In this document: one piece after another, positions 16,551-26,388 of the stretch
Numbering within the stretch: position 1 is the first letter of the stretch
Layout of the letters: every line of letters starts with the position of its first letter
From: Vreelandella hamiltonii
GTDB taxonomy: Bacteria; Pseudomonadota; Gammaproteobacteria; Pseudomonadales; Halomonadaceae
Assembly (NCBI RefSeq): GCF_014651775.1
Contig: NZ_BMXN01000010.1
Location: 36,616 to 100,615 of the forward strand
Reading direction: 5' to 3'
Length of the DNA stretch: 64,000 bases
Program-made: the position numbers and the translations under genes
The notes under the pieces: generated by a model
What the model saw: the letters and a program-made list of their open reading frames with translations, nothing else
The model's database searches: none
What the model was told of the DNA's origin: nothing

Positions 16551-17448
16551 GGGGTGTCTCCTGAGGGGATAGCAGATGGTCGACCAGATGACGCGCCACC
16601 ACCGGAAGGCCCGCGTGATGGCGCATGCCAATCACCAGCTCCCGGGTAGCCCATTCGTCGGCCAGCGGAATCATGCGTAGCTTGAGGTCTTTCAGGTCTC
16701 GATAGAGCGTGCGCTGGGGCAGTACCCCCACGCCCAGGCCGTAGTGAATCATGCGGCAGATGGCATCGAAGCTGCGTACCTGTATGCGCATGCGCAGGTT
16801 TCTACCGGCCTGGCTGGCCTGTTCATGCAGCAGCGACTGCAGCGAGGCGTCCTGCTGCAGCCCCACGAAATCGTACTCCGCCGCCTGGTGCAAATAGAGC
16901 TTGTCGTGCTCCGCCAGCGGGTGGTCCTGCGGGGTGACCAGCACCAGTTGGTCACGCCGATAGGGGCGCACCTCCAGCTCATCGGCGGCCACGTGGCTGG
17001 CAAAGATGCCGATATCGGCCACGCCGTCGCGCACCGCCGCAATCGCTTCGCTGCTGGTGCGCTCCTGCAGGTCGATCTTGATCTGCGGGTACTCCCGGGC
17101 AAAGGTGCTGAGATCCTGGGGCAGAAAAGCAATGATCGCCGAGGTATTGGAATGAATCCGCACGTGGCCCCGCACGCCTTCGCCGTACTCGCTCAGCTCG
17201 GCCTGCAGCCGGGCCACATCTTCCAGAATACGCCGGGCGTGGTGCAGGAAGGCCCTGCCAGCGGGAGTCAGCTCCACGCCACGTGGCCGCCGATACAGAA
17301 GCTCGGTGCCCACCAGTGTTTCCAGGTCGCTGACCCGCTTGCTGACCGCCGCCAGCGCCAGGTGCTCACGCTCCGCCGCAGCGGTCAGGCGCCCTTCGTC
17401 GGCAATCGCGACGAACAGTCTGAGCGTGACAAAATCGAATCGCAGCAT
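16540..17448 (-). CDS. LysR family transcriptional regulator, copy 2
   Basis: The 302-residue product from ATG 17448 (MLRFDFVTLRLFVAIADEG) has the LysR HTH (about 4-63) and effector domain. The open frame reaches 17604 but the added residues are not LysR-like. It is divergent from the CoA-transferase gene across 212 bases (17449-17660), the usual arrangement for a LysR regulator acting on that promoter. It is paralogous to the regulator at 14917-15831. The effector is unknown, presumably the TAXI substrate or its CoA thioester product. Confidence 0.88.
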   Translation of the reverse strand: MLRFDFVTLRLFVAIADEGRLTAAAEREHLALAAVSKRVSDLETLVGTELLYRRPRGVELTPAGRAFLHHARRILEDVARLQAELSEYGEGVRGHVRIHSNTSAIIAFLPQDLSTFAREYPQIKIDLQERTSSEAIAAVRDGVADIGIFASHVAADELEVRPYRRDQLVLVTPQDHPLAEHDKLYLHQAAEYDFVGLQQDASLQSLLHEQASQAGRNLRMRIQVRSFDAICRMIHYGLGVGVLPQRTLYRDLKDLKLRMIPLADEWATRELVIGMRHHAGLPVVARHLVDHLLSPQETPHDH

Positions 17449-17660
17449 GGCATCTACCCGGTCAGTGGTTGGAAACGTGGTCGAAAAGATCGTTGGAAAA
17501 AATACCGCGCGTCGCCTCAGGGTTCGCCAGTGACGAACACCCGTTTCCTGATTGCCTAATTGTGATGCTCGGCAGGCTCGCAGATGCTTGATGAACAACA
17601 ACACGCCGCGTCTGCATCCAGACCCGCCTGCCAGATCAAGCGTTATCAGGAGCCTTCATT

Positions 17661-18857
17661 ATGACAACGCGACAGCTTCCTCTCGATGGACTTAAAGTCG
17701 TAGAGCTTGGCCAGCTCATCGCCGGTCCGTTTGCCACCAAGCTGCTGGGGGAGTTCGGAGCAGATGTGATCAAGATCGAGCCTCCCGGCACCGGCGACCC
17801 CCTTCGCAAATGGCGTATTCTCGAAGAGGGCACCTCGCTGTGGTGGCACGTCCAGAGCCGTACCAAGCGTTCGGTGACGCTGGACCTGCGCAGTGAACAG
17901 GGCCAAGAGGTGGTGCGCCGCCTGGCCGCCGAAGCCGATGTGATCGTCGAGAATTTTCGCCCCGGCACGCTGGAAAGCTGGGGGCTGGGCTACGACACGC
18001 TGGCCGCCCAGAACCCGGGCTTGATCATGGTGCGGGTTTCCGGTTTTGGCCAGACCGGCCCCTACCGCAACAAGCCAGGCTTTGGGGTGATTGGCGAAGC
18101 CATGGGCGGGCTGCGCTACTTGACCGGCCACCCCGGCGAGCCTTCGGTGCGGGTGGGGGTCAGCATCGGCGACTCGCTCTCGGCGCTCTACGCGGTGATC
18201 GGCACCCTGCTGGCCCTGCAGGAGCGTCAGCGCAGCGGCCTAGGGCAAGAGATCGATGTGGCCCTGTACGAATCCGTGTTTGCCATGATGGAGAGCCTGC
18301 TGCCGGAGTTCGATGCCACCGGCCAGGTACGTGAACCCAGCGGCAGCGCGCTGCCCGGCATTACGCCATCCAACGCCTACCGCACCTGCGAAGGCGAATA
18401 CGTGCTGATTGCCGGTAATGGCGACAGCATCTTCAAGCGCTTGATGGGCGTGATTGGCCGTGAGGATCTCGCCAACCACCCCGCCATGGCCCACAACGAT
18501 GGCCGCAGCCAGCACGCCAGCGAGATCGATGCAGCCATCGAAGCCTGGACCCAGACCCGCCGCCGCGACGACATTCTCAGCGCCCTGGACGACGCCCGCG
18601 TACCGGCTGGCTTCCCCTATACCGCTGCCGATATCGCCAACGACCCCCACTACCTTGCCCGGGAGATGATCCAGAGCGTCACCCGCGCCGATGGCCGCGC
18701 GCTCAAGGTGCCGGGCGTGCTGCCCAAGCTGAGCGCCACCCCCGGCAGGCTGGGGCAAGGCGGGCCGACGCTGGGCGCCCACACCGATGACGTACTGGAA
18801 GAGCTGGGCATCGATGCCGCCACCCGCGACAAGCTGCGCCAAGCGGGCATCATCTAA
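17661..18857 (+). CDS. CaiB/BaiF family (class III) CoA-transferase
   Basis: A 398-residue class III CoA-transferase: LDGLKVVELGQLIAGPFATKLLGEFGADVIKIE at the N-terminus, ENFRPGTLESWGLG, and the catalytic Asp near 170 in VGVSIGDSLSALYA. Such enzymes move CoA from succinyl- or another acyl-CoA to a carboxylate. With an HMG-CoA-lyase-family enzyme 12 bases downstream, the pair resembles succinyl-CoA:D-citramalate CoA-transferase plus R-citramalyl-CoA lyase described in Chloroflexus, or SUGCT-type activation of hydroxymethylglutarate. The acceptor acid is not determined by sequence. The start ATG follows an AGGAG site. Confidence 0.88.
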   Translation: MTTRQLPLDGLKVVELGQLIAGPFATKLLGEFGADVIKIEPPGTGDPLRKWRILEEGTSLWWHVQSRTKRSVTLDLRSEQGQEVVRRLAAEADVIVENFRPGTLESWGLGYDTLAAQNPGLIMVRVSGFGQTGPYRNKPGFGVIGEAMGGLRYLTGHPGEPSVRVGVSIGDSLSALYAVIGTLLALQERQRSGLGQEIDVALYESVFAMMESLLPEFDATGQVREPSGSALPGITPSNAYRTCEGEYVLIAGNGDSIFKRLMGVIGREDLANHPAMAHNDGRSQHASEIDAAIEAWTQTRRRDDILSALDDARVPAGFPYTAADIANDPHYLAREMIQSVTRADGRALKVPGVLPKLSATPGRLGQGGPTLGAHTDDVLEELGIDAATRDKLRQAGII

Positions 18858-18869
18858 CCGGAGACCCCC

Positions 18870-19778
18870 ATGACTACCCTGCAAATCAACGAAGTGGCCC
18901 CCCGCGATGGCTTTCAGAGCGAAGAGCGCTTTATCCCCACCGAACAGAAAGTCGCGCTGATCGACGCTCTCACCGCCACCGGCATTGCACGCATCGAGGC
19001 CACCTCCTTCGTCTCGCCCAAGGCCATTCCCAACCTGCGCGACGCCGCCGACGTGGTGAATGCCATTCAGCGCCGCGACGGCGTGGAGGTCACCGTGCTG
19101 GTGCCCAACGTCAAGGGAGCCGAGCGGGCGCTGGCCTGCGGCGTGGATGAAATCAACCTGGTGATGTCGGCCAGTGACGCCCATGGCCGCGCCAACCTGC
19201 GCATGACGCCAGAGGCATCGCTCGAACAGTTCGCCTCGATCATTCAGCTGGCACAGGGGAGCGGCGTGTTCATCAACGCCTCGCTCTCCACCACCTTTGG
19301 CTGCCCCTTCGAAGGCAAGGTACCCGAAGCCCGCGTGCTCAGCCTGATCGAACAGCAGCTGGCGCTAGGCGTGGAAGGCATCACGCTGTGCGATACCACC
19401 GGCGTGGCCAACCCCGCCCAGGTCGGCGCGCTATGCCGCCAGGTGCTGGAGCGTTTTCCCGGCGTGCCGTTCACGCTGCATTTCCACAATACACGAGGTA
19501 TGGGGCTGGCCAACGCTCTGGCGGCTTGGCAAGCGGGCATCTTGCGGTTCGATGCCTCGCTGGGTGGTCTGGGCGGCTGCCCGTTTGCCCCCGGCGCCAC
19601 GGGTAATGTCTGCACCGAAGACCTGGTGCACATGTTCGAGCAGATGGGCGTCGCCACCGGCGTCAACCTGCCTGCGCTACTGGATATTTCCGCCACCTTG
19701 CCAGCGCTGATCGGCCACGACACGCCCGGTCAGGTGGTGAAAGCCGGCAGCGCGGACCGCTGCTACGCCCTGCCCTGA
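18870..19778 (+). CDS. HMG-CoA lyase family protein (hydroxymethylglutaryl- or citramalyl-CoA lyase)
   Basis: A 302-residue TIM-barrel lyase of the HMGL-like family. The metal/catalytic motif NEVAPRDGFQSE is at 7-18, then HFHNTRGMGLAN with metal-binding His residues, and the catalytic Cys loop GGLGGCPFAPGATGN. Cys and Arg-Asp motifs are intact, so a retro-Claisen cleavage of a 3-hydroxyacyl-CoA is expected: HMG-CoA to acetoacetate plus acetyl-CoA, or (R)-citramalyl-CoA to pyruvate plus acetyl-CoA. No leucine-degradation genes (methylcrotonyl-CoA carboxylase, isovaleryl-CoA dehydrogenase) are nearby, which weakens the MvaB reading. It follows the CoA-transferase by 12 bases. Confidence 0.85.
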   Translation: MTTLQINEVAPRDGFQSEERFIPTEQKVALIDALTATGIARIEATSFVSPKAIPNLRDAADVVNAIQRRDGVEVTVLVPNVKGAERALACGVDEINLVMSASDAHGRANLRMTPEASLEQFASIIQLAQGSGVFINASLSTTFGCPFEGKVPEARVLSLIEQQLALGVEGITLCDTTGVANPAQVGALCRQVLERFPGVPFTLHFHNTRGMGLANALAAWQAGILRFDASLGGLGGCPFAPGATGNVCTEDLVHMFEQMGVATGVNLPALLDISATLPALIGHDTPGQVVKAGSADRCYALP

Positions 19779-19832
19779 ACACGCTTTCTCCCTGCATCCT
19801 CTGTGCCATCGATAACAACGACAACCTGGTGA

Positions 19833-21803
19833 ATGACCATGACCGCATCCTCCCCTGTTCCGCCGTCAAACCTTGCCCAACAGTTGCTTCAACGTCACTT
19901 GGTCAGCGGCGAGCTGACCCCTGGCAGTGAAATCGCCCTGCGCATCAACCAGGCCCTGCTGCAAGACGTACTGGGCACGCTGGTGATGCTGGAGCTGGAA
20001 GCCATGGGGCTCGACCGTGTACACACCGAGCCCAGCGTGCAGTACATCGACCACGGCCTCGTCCAGGCCGACAACCTGAACGCCGAAACCTACCTGTTTC
20101 TGAAAAGTGCCTGCGAACGCTTTGGCGTGTGGTATTCAGGCCCCGGTAACGGCATCAGCCATCCGGTGCACATGGAAAACTTCGGTGTGCCCGGCGAGTC
20201 CATCGTCGGTTGCGACAGCCACACCACGGCGGCGGGTGCCCTCGGCATGCTGGCGATTGGTGCGGGCGGCATCGAAGTGGCCATGGCCATGGCAGGCGAG
20301 CCGCTGTACATCACCATGCCGAAGATTTGGGGCATCAAGCTGGAAGGCCAGCTGCCCGACTGGGTCTCGGCGAAGGACATCGTACTGGAGCTGCTGCGCC
20401 GCCACGGCGTGGCGGGCGGCAAGAACACCATCATCGAGTATTACGGGCCAGGGCTTGCCCACCTTTCCGCCATGGACCGCCATGTGCTGGCCAACATGGG
20501 CACCGAGATGGGAGCCACGGCCACGGTGTTCCCCAGCGATGACGAGACCCGGCGCTTTTTGGCCTCCCGAGGCCGAGAAGCCGACTGGACCCCGCTGGCT
20601 GCCGAGCCCGGCTGCCACTACGACCTGCACGAGACGCTCGACCTCAGCCAGCTGGAACCCATGATTGCGCTGCCCTCCAGCCCGGATAACGTCGTCACCG
20701 TACGTGAGGCGGCGGGCCAGCCGCTGCATCAGGCGTACATCGGCTCGTCGGGCAACCCCGGCTTTCGCGATTTTGCCGTGGTGGCCGAGATCGTGCGCGG
20801 CAAGCAGGTGGCCGACGGCGTTTCGCTGGATATCAACCCCTCTTCCCGCCAGGTGCTGACCTCGCTCATCGAGCAGGGCTACCTGGCCGACCTGGTCGCC
20901 AGCGGCGCTCGGCTGCACCAGGCGGGCTGTAATGGCTGTATCGGGATGGGGCAAGCACCCGCCGTGGGGCTCAACAGCCTGCGTACCGTGCCGCGCAATT
21001 TTCCCGGGCGCTCCGGCACGCGGGAAGACAGCGTGTTTTTGTGCAGCCCGGAAACCGCCGCCGCCTCGGCGGTGGCCGGGGTGATCACCGACCCACGCAC
21101 CCTCGACATGCCCTACCCCCGCCCCCAGGAGCCCGCCCGAATCGAGGTGAACCGCGCCCTGTTCAACGCGCCGCTACCCCCCCACGAAGCAAAGCTGAAA
21201 GCGCTGCAGAAGACCGACAACACCCCGGCGCTGCCAGAGCTCGCCCCATTGCCGGACCGCCTGGAAGTGCCGGTGCTCCTGGTCACCGGCGACAATATCT
21301 CCACCGATGACATCATGCCTGCCGGGCAGCGGGTGCTGCCCTACTGGAGCAGCGTGTATGCCTCGGCCCCCTTCACCTTCGAGGCAGTCGACCCGCACTA
21401 TGCCGAGCGCGCAGAAAGCACTCGCACCCAGGGTGGGCACGCGATTATCGGAGGAACGAATTACGGGCAGGGCTCCAGCCGCGAGAATGCCGCACTGGTG
21501 CCGCGCTATTTGGGGCTACAGGTGGTGGTCGCGAAGAGTTTTGCGCGGATTCACTGGCAAAACCTGATCTGCTTTGGTGCCCTGCCCCTCACCTTTACCC
21601 GCGAGGAAGACAGCGCCCGGCTAACCCAGGGCGACTGCCTGGTGATCGAGGGGCTCTACGCGCAGCTGGAACGCGGGGACACGCTGACCGCGCATATCCC
21701 CGGCAAGGGCGAGCTGACGCTGCATCATGGGCTCAGCCCCCGCCAGCGGGAGCTGATAGCGCAAGGTGGCGTGATCAACCACCTGCGCCAGCGTCATCGT
21801 TGA
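19833..21803 (+). CDS. Aconitase/isopropylmalate-isomerase family hydro-lyase with altered cluster ligands
   Basis: A 656-residue fused LeuC-LeuD-type protein. The cluster domain (about 10-440) has VGCDSHTTAAGALGM (Cys127) and HQAGCNGCIGMG (Cys366, Cys369); the swivel domain (about 480-650) has DDIMPAG, GTNYGQGSSREN and the following VPR. The usual first cluster ligand GSCTN is here IGSSGNPG (about 303-310), so Ser replaces Cys and Cys127 is an unusual candidate third ligand. It probably hydrates or dehydrates a branched di/tricarboxylate feeding the CoA-transferase and lyase upstream (55-base gap), for example citraconate to citramalate. The housekeeping aconitases are expected elsewhere. 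A second in-frame ATG lies two codons in (19839). Confidence 0.82.
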   Translation: MTMTASSPVPPSNLAQQLLQRHLVSGELTPGSEIALRINQALLQDVLGTLVMLELEAMGLDRVHTEPSVQYIDHGLVQADNLNAETYLFLKSACERFGVWYSGPGNGISHPVHMENFGVPGESIVGCDSHTTAAGALGMLAIGAGGIEVAMAMAGEPLYITMPKIWGIKLEGQLPDWVSAKDIVLELLRRHGVAGGKNTIIEYYGPGLAHLSAMDRHVLANMGTEMGATATVFPSDDETRRFLASRGREADWTPLAAEPGCHYDLHETLDLSQLEPMIALPSSPDNVVTVREAAGQPLHQAYIGSSGNPGFRDFAVVAEIVRGKQVADGVSLDINPSSRQVLTSLIEQGYLADLVASGARLHQAGCNGCIGMGQAPAVGLNSLRTVPRNFPGRSGTREDSVFLCSPETAAASAVAGVITDPRTLDMPYPRPQEPARIEVNRALFNAPLPPHEAKLKALQKTDNTPALPELAPLPDRLEVPVLLVTGDNISTDDIMPAGQRVLPYWSSVYASAPFTFEAVDPHYAERAESTRTQGGHAIIGGTNYGQGSSRENAALVPRYLGLQVVVAKSFARIHWQNLICFGALPLTFTREEDSARLTQGDCLVIEGLYAQLERGDTLTAHIPGKGELTLHHGLSPRQRELIAQGGVINHLRQRHR

Positions 21804-21922
21804 TGGCATCGCCATTTACAGGAACTGAGGCTCTTGACGGAGGTTCAATGTGTCATCTTTAGCCACTTTTCGGCGCTTTTTTACTTTGCGAACAAATAAT
21901 TAACGGCCGATTGGCGACTTCA

Positions 21923-22059
21923 TAACCTAGGTTAAGGTTATCAGGGACTTATCAGTCCACTGTGTCCAAGTGGTGGCCAGGGACGGCCCGTTTTGGCACG
22001 ACGCTGACCACACTCTTCCGCTGCCCTGACCGCTTACCGCCTGGTCAGGGCAGCTTTTT
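21923..22059 (+). ncRNA. Candidate small RNA or long 3' UTR ending in an orphan terminator
   Basis: The 257-base gap 21804-22060 after the aconitase-like gene holds a perfect 12-bp palindrome TAACCTAGGTTA (21923-21934), then a run of small hairpins: GGAC-TTATCA-GTCC, CCACT-loop-AGTGG, and GGCC-AGGGAC-GGCC, whose loop shows a GGGA as in CsrA/RsmA sites. It ends in the strong terminator at 22020-22059. Such a chain fits an sRNA transcribed rightwards with a promoter near the palindrome, but no convincing -35/-10 pair was recognised and it may simply be the 3' UTR of the aconitase operon. Confidence 0.35.
22020..22059 (+). terminator. Strong intrinsic terminator, rightward
   Basis: A perfect 12-bp stem (GCTGCCCTGACC, 22020-22031, with 22043-22054), an 11-base loop and five T (22055-22059). 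The T-tract is only on the plus strand, so it stops rightward transcription immediately before the convergent ureG stop codon; it does not terminate the urease operon. Confidence 0.88.
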
Positions 22060-22060
22060 A

Positions 22061-22693
<633 letters not shown>

Positions 22694-22716
22694 TGTCTTC
22701 TCCTGAATGATGCCAG

Positions 22717-23437
22717 TTAACTTCTAAATAAACGGGAGTATTGGGTTTCATGCAGGGCGCTGGCCAGTGCCACGCCGGGCAGCACGGGGCCCAGCGCATC
22801 GTCGTCCAGGTGCTTCGCCCGGTCGACGGCCACGACCAGTTCGCTGCGTAGCCGCTCGATGATACGTTGTGCCGCAGTATGCCCCAGCGGCAGTGCCTTG
22901 CAGGCTACGGCCAGCTGGTTTTCCAGCCAGGTCCAGGCAAACCCCAGCTGCGCCTGGTGAACGGGAATTCCCCGTTGATAAGCTGCCCAGCTGAACATCG
23001 TGACGTAACCCGCCTGCGGTGGCAAAAGCGGCGTCAGTGAGTCTTCACTTTTCAGCAGTTCATCGTTTGGTAACAGGTCCAGGCTGCCCAGCAGCCGTGT
23101 GAGCGATGCGCCCAGGCGGCTATCCTCTGCGGCCAGTTCGGCGGTTTCACGGGTAGCGGCCAGCCAGTGGTCCCACTCGGCAACCGTGCCGCCTTGCTGG
23201 GCGGCAAAGGCACCGTATAGCCGGTCGATCACCGGCAGTTCACAGCGGGTCAGGCCATCTTCCAGTACCCCGGACAGCCACTCGCTCAGGCTCTCTTCAT
23301 CGCGGACCCAGCCCAGCTCGAAGGCGCTTTCCAGCCCTTGGGAAAAGGCGAAGGCGCCGATGGGCAGCGCCGGGCTCACCAGTTGCAGCAAGCCCAGCAG
23401 CGCCAGGTCTGGCGAGGTGTCTGGCGAGGTGTTTGGC

Positions 23438-23448
<11 letters not shown>
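22717..23448 (-). CDS. ureF: Urease accessory protein UreF
   Basis: The 243-residue product starts [29 protein letters not shown] at ATG 23448, inside the 3' end of ureE (11-base overlap). It has the UreF signature [16 protein letters not shown] and GWVRDEESL. UreF, with UreD, forms the scaffold that gates UreG-dependent nickel delivery. The frame stays open to 23730 but that part is only the out-of-frame shadow of the repetitive ureE tail (poly-Thr, Met-Asp repeats). No ribosome site precedes the start, so coupling to ureE translation is likely. Confidence 0.93.
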
Positions 23449-24019
<571 letters not shown>

Positions 24020-24053
24020 CGATATCGTCCTGTTATAGCCTTGGGGGGCTCGC

Positions 24054-24197
24054 CGGGAGCAGCCCTACGAGAGGGCGCTGTAAATACCTCCCTGTACGCT
24101 ACTTTTGCCATCTGACCTCCATGGATGGAGGAAATGCCGGAAATGTAGGGAACATTTTCCGGCCATGGCAAAAGACCCTCTCTACGGGCTGCCCCCG
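24054..24197. repeat. Nested inverted-repeat (cruciform/REP-like) element between ureC and ureE
   Basis: Outer arms pair in register: CGGG, CAGCCC and GAGAGGG (24054-24075) with CCCTCTC, GGGCTG and CCCG (24176-24197). Inside is a perfect 10-bp arm CTTTTGCCAT (24102-24111) with 24165-24174, enclosing two hairpins: CCTCCAT/ATGGAGG (24116-24131) and GCCGGAAATGT with ACATTTTCCGGC (24136-24163). The 144-base unit looks like a mobile REP/MITE-type repeat; it carries no open frame. In the ure mRNA it would fold between ureC and ureE and could lower accessory-gene expression. Confidence 0.75.
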
Positions 24198-24228
24198 GCT
24201 CTCGTGTCGCCTAGGATATGTCTTACAT

Positions 24229-25944
24229 TCAAAACAAGTGATACCGCTGCGCCAGCGGCAGTTCAGTCGCGGGCTCACAGGTGAGCAGTTCGCCGTCGCA
24301 GCGCACTTCGTAGGTTTGCGGGTCGACGGTGAGCTCTGGGCAGGCGTCGTTGAGCTTCATGTCCTTTTTGCGCACGCCGCGCACGTTTTTACAGGCCGAC
24401 AGCGTACTTTGCAGGCCCAGCCGCTCCTTGATGCCCGCATCGATGGCGGCCTGGCTGACGAAGTTGAGCCTTACCTGGCTGGCCGCCCGGCCAAAGGTGC
24501 CGAACATGGGGCGGTAGTGCACCGGCTGCGGCGTGGGAATCGAGGCGTTGGGGTCGCCCATGGGCGCTCCGGCAATCATGCCGCCTTTCAAAATCAGCGC
24601 CGGTTTGACGCCGAAGAAGGCGGGCTTCCACAGCACCAAATCGGCCAGTTTGCCCACTTCAATGGAGCCAACTTCATGGGCGATGCCGTGAGTAATGGCG
24701 GGGTTGATGGTGTATTTGGCGATATAGCGCTTGGCGCGCAGGTTGTCGGCCCCCAGCGCTTCATCTTCCGGCAACAGGCCGCGCTGCACCTTCATTTTAT
24801 GGGCCGTTTGCCAGGTGCGGCAGACCACTTCACCCACACGGCCCATGGCCTGGGAGTCGGAGGCGATCATCGAGATCACGCCCAGGTCGTGGAGGATATC
24901 CTCGGCGGCGATGGTTTCGCGACGAATACGTGAATCGGCAAAGGCCACGTCTTCGGGAATATTGGGGTCCAGGTGGTGGCAGACCATGAGCATGTCGAGA
25001 TGCTCGTCGATGGTGTTCACCGTGTAGGGCCGCGTGGGGTTGGTGGAGGACGGCAGCACGTACTCCTTGGAGCAGGCAGTGAGAATGTCCGGGGCGTGGC
25101 CGCCGCCTGCACCTTCGGTGTGGTAGGTGTGGATGCCGCGCTCTTTGAAGGCCGCCAGGGTGTCTTCCACGAAGCCGGATTCGTTGAGCGTATCGGTGTG
25201 GATGGCGATCTGCACATCGTACTTTTCCGCCACGCTCAGGCAGGTATCGATGGAGGCGGGGGTGGTGCCCCAGTCTTCATGCAGCTTGAGGCCCATCGCG
25301 CCCGCTTCCAGCTGCGCTTCGAGCCCTTCCGGCAGGCTGGCGTTGCCTTTACCCAGCAGGCCGATGTTCATGGGCAGGTCGTCCACGGCCTGGAGCATCT
25401 TGCCAATGTGCCACTCGCCGGGGGTGCAGGTGGTGGCGTTGGAGCCCGTGGCGGGGCCAGTGCCACCGCCGAGCATGGTGGTGACACCGCTCATCAGCGC
25501 TTCTTCCACCTGCTGGGGGCAGATGAAGTGGATATGGGCGTCGATGCCACCAGCGGTGAGGATCTTGCCTTCACCGGCAATCACTTCGGTGCCGGGGCCA
25601 ATGACGATCTCGACATCGGGCTGGGTGTCGGGGTTGCCTGCCTTGCCAATGGCGGCGATGCGGCCATTTTGCAGCCCCACATCGGCTTTGACGATGCCCC
25701 ACCAGTCGAGAATCAGCGCGTTGGTGATCACGGTGTCCATTACCGAGGCATCCTGGCGCTGGCTTTGGCCCATGCCATCGCGGATCACCTTGCCGCCGCC
25801 GAACTTCACTTCTTCACCGTAGTGGGTGGCGTCTTTTTCGACTTGAATCCATAGCTCGGTGTCGCCCAGGCGCACGCGGTCGCCTACCGTGGGGCCGTAC
25901 ATATCGGCGTAGGCGCGCCGACTGATCTTGTTTACCGGTTTCAT
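24229..25944 (-). CDS. ureC: Urease alpha subunit (catalytic) UreC
   Basis: The 571-residue product starts [30 protein letters not shown] at ATG 25944 (GAGG upstream); family length is about 567-573. It has the dinuclear nickel site: HIHF (about 137-139), the carbamylated Lys in [10 protein letters not shown], later His residues, and the flap MVCHHLD with the conserved Cys/His. UreC hydrolyses urea to ammonia and carbamate. A 15-bp-stem hairpin and 112 bases separate it from ureB, while a REP-like element separates it from ureE. Confidence 0.98.
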   Translation of the reverse strand: MKPVNKISRRAYADMYGPTVGDRVRLGDTELWIQVEKDATHYGEEVKFGGGKVIRDGMGQSQRQDASVMDTVITNALILDWWGIVKADVGLQNGRIAAIGKAGNPDTQPDVEIVIGPGTEVIAGEGKILTAGGIDAHIHFICPQQVEEALMSGVTTMLGGGTGPATGSNATTCTPGEWHIGKMLQAVDDLPMNIGLLGKGNASLPEGLEAQLEAGAMGLKLHEDWGTTPASIDTCLSVAEKYDVQIAIHTDTLNESGFVEDTLAAFKERGIHTYHTEGAGGGHAPDILTACSKEYVLPSSTNPTRPYTVNTIDEHLDMLMVCHHLDPNIPEDVAFADSRIRRETIAAEDILHDLGVISMIASDSQAMGRVGEVVCRTWQTAHKMKVQRGLLPEDEALGADNLRAKRYIAKYTINPAITHGIAHEVGSIEVGKLADLVLWKPAFFGVKPALILKGGMIAGAPMGDPNASIPTPQPVHYRPMFGTFGRAASQVRLNFVSQAAIDAGIKERLGLQSTLSACKNVRGVRKKDMKLNDACPELTVDPQTYEVRCDGELLTCEPATELPLAQRYHLF

Positions 25945-25980
25945 GTATTGCCTCTGCCTCAAGCGTTGAGTCCAGTGCTG

Positions 25981-26024
25981 GGCGGTCATCGTCTGTGTGA
26001 CCAGTCACCCAGACGATGACCGCC
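25981..26024. repeat. 15-bp perfect hairpin between ureB and ureC
   Basis: Arms 25981-25995 (GGCGGTCATCGTCTG) and 26010-26024 are perfect complements; the 14-base loop contains a second 5-bp pair, GTGAC with GTCAC. The structure has no U-tract. Inside the operon it would act as an intercistronic processing or stability element, or mark a REP insertion. Confidence 0.8.
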
Positions 26025-26056
26025 CTACCGTCGGTTGTTCTTTATTAATCCGTTGG

Positions 26057-26365
26057 CTAATCGAGCGGCCCCATCACATCGCCACGGAAGCCGTAGATTT
26101 CCCGCTTGCCGACGAACGGAATCAGCGTGACTTCGCGGGTTTGGCCGGGTTCGAAGCGGATGGCGGTGCCTGCGGCGACGTCCAGCCGGTAGCCACGGGT
26201 TTTATCGCGGTCAAACACCAGCGCCGGATTGGCTTCGGCAAAGTGGTAGTGGGAACCTAGCTGAATGGGGCGGTCGCCGGTGTTGGCCACCTCTACGGTG
26301 ATGCGTTCGCGGCCCGCACACAGCTCGATATCCGCTTCGTGCAACTGATACTCACCGGGAATCAT
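26057..26365 (-). CDS. ureB: Urease beta subunit UreB
   Basis: A 102-residue protein with MIPGEYQL at the start, then the UreB core [40 protein letters not shown] and the end [17 protein letters not shown]. It packs with UreA and UreC into the trimeric (ABC)3 urease. It lies 23 bases downstream of ureA with a ribosome site (AGGAG) before the ATG. Confidence 0.97.
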   Translation of the reverse strand: MIPGEYQLHEADIELCAGRERITVEVANTGDRPIQLGSHYHFAEANPALVFDRDKTRGYRLDVAAGTAIRFEPGQTREVTLIPFVGKREIYGFRGDVMGPLD

Positions 26366-26388
26366 GGCGCTCTCCTAGCGGTGGACGG

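Noticed and set aside
24054-24197. Transcription terminator after ureC
   Set aside because: Complementary arms are extensive but no U-tract follows on the minus strand, and accessory genes ureEFG follow in the same orientation.
24973-25854. A 293-codon open frame antisense to ureC
   Set aside because: Overlaps the fully conserved UreC on the other strand and shows no family pattern or ribosome site.
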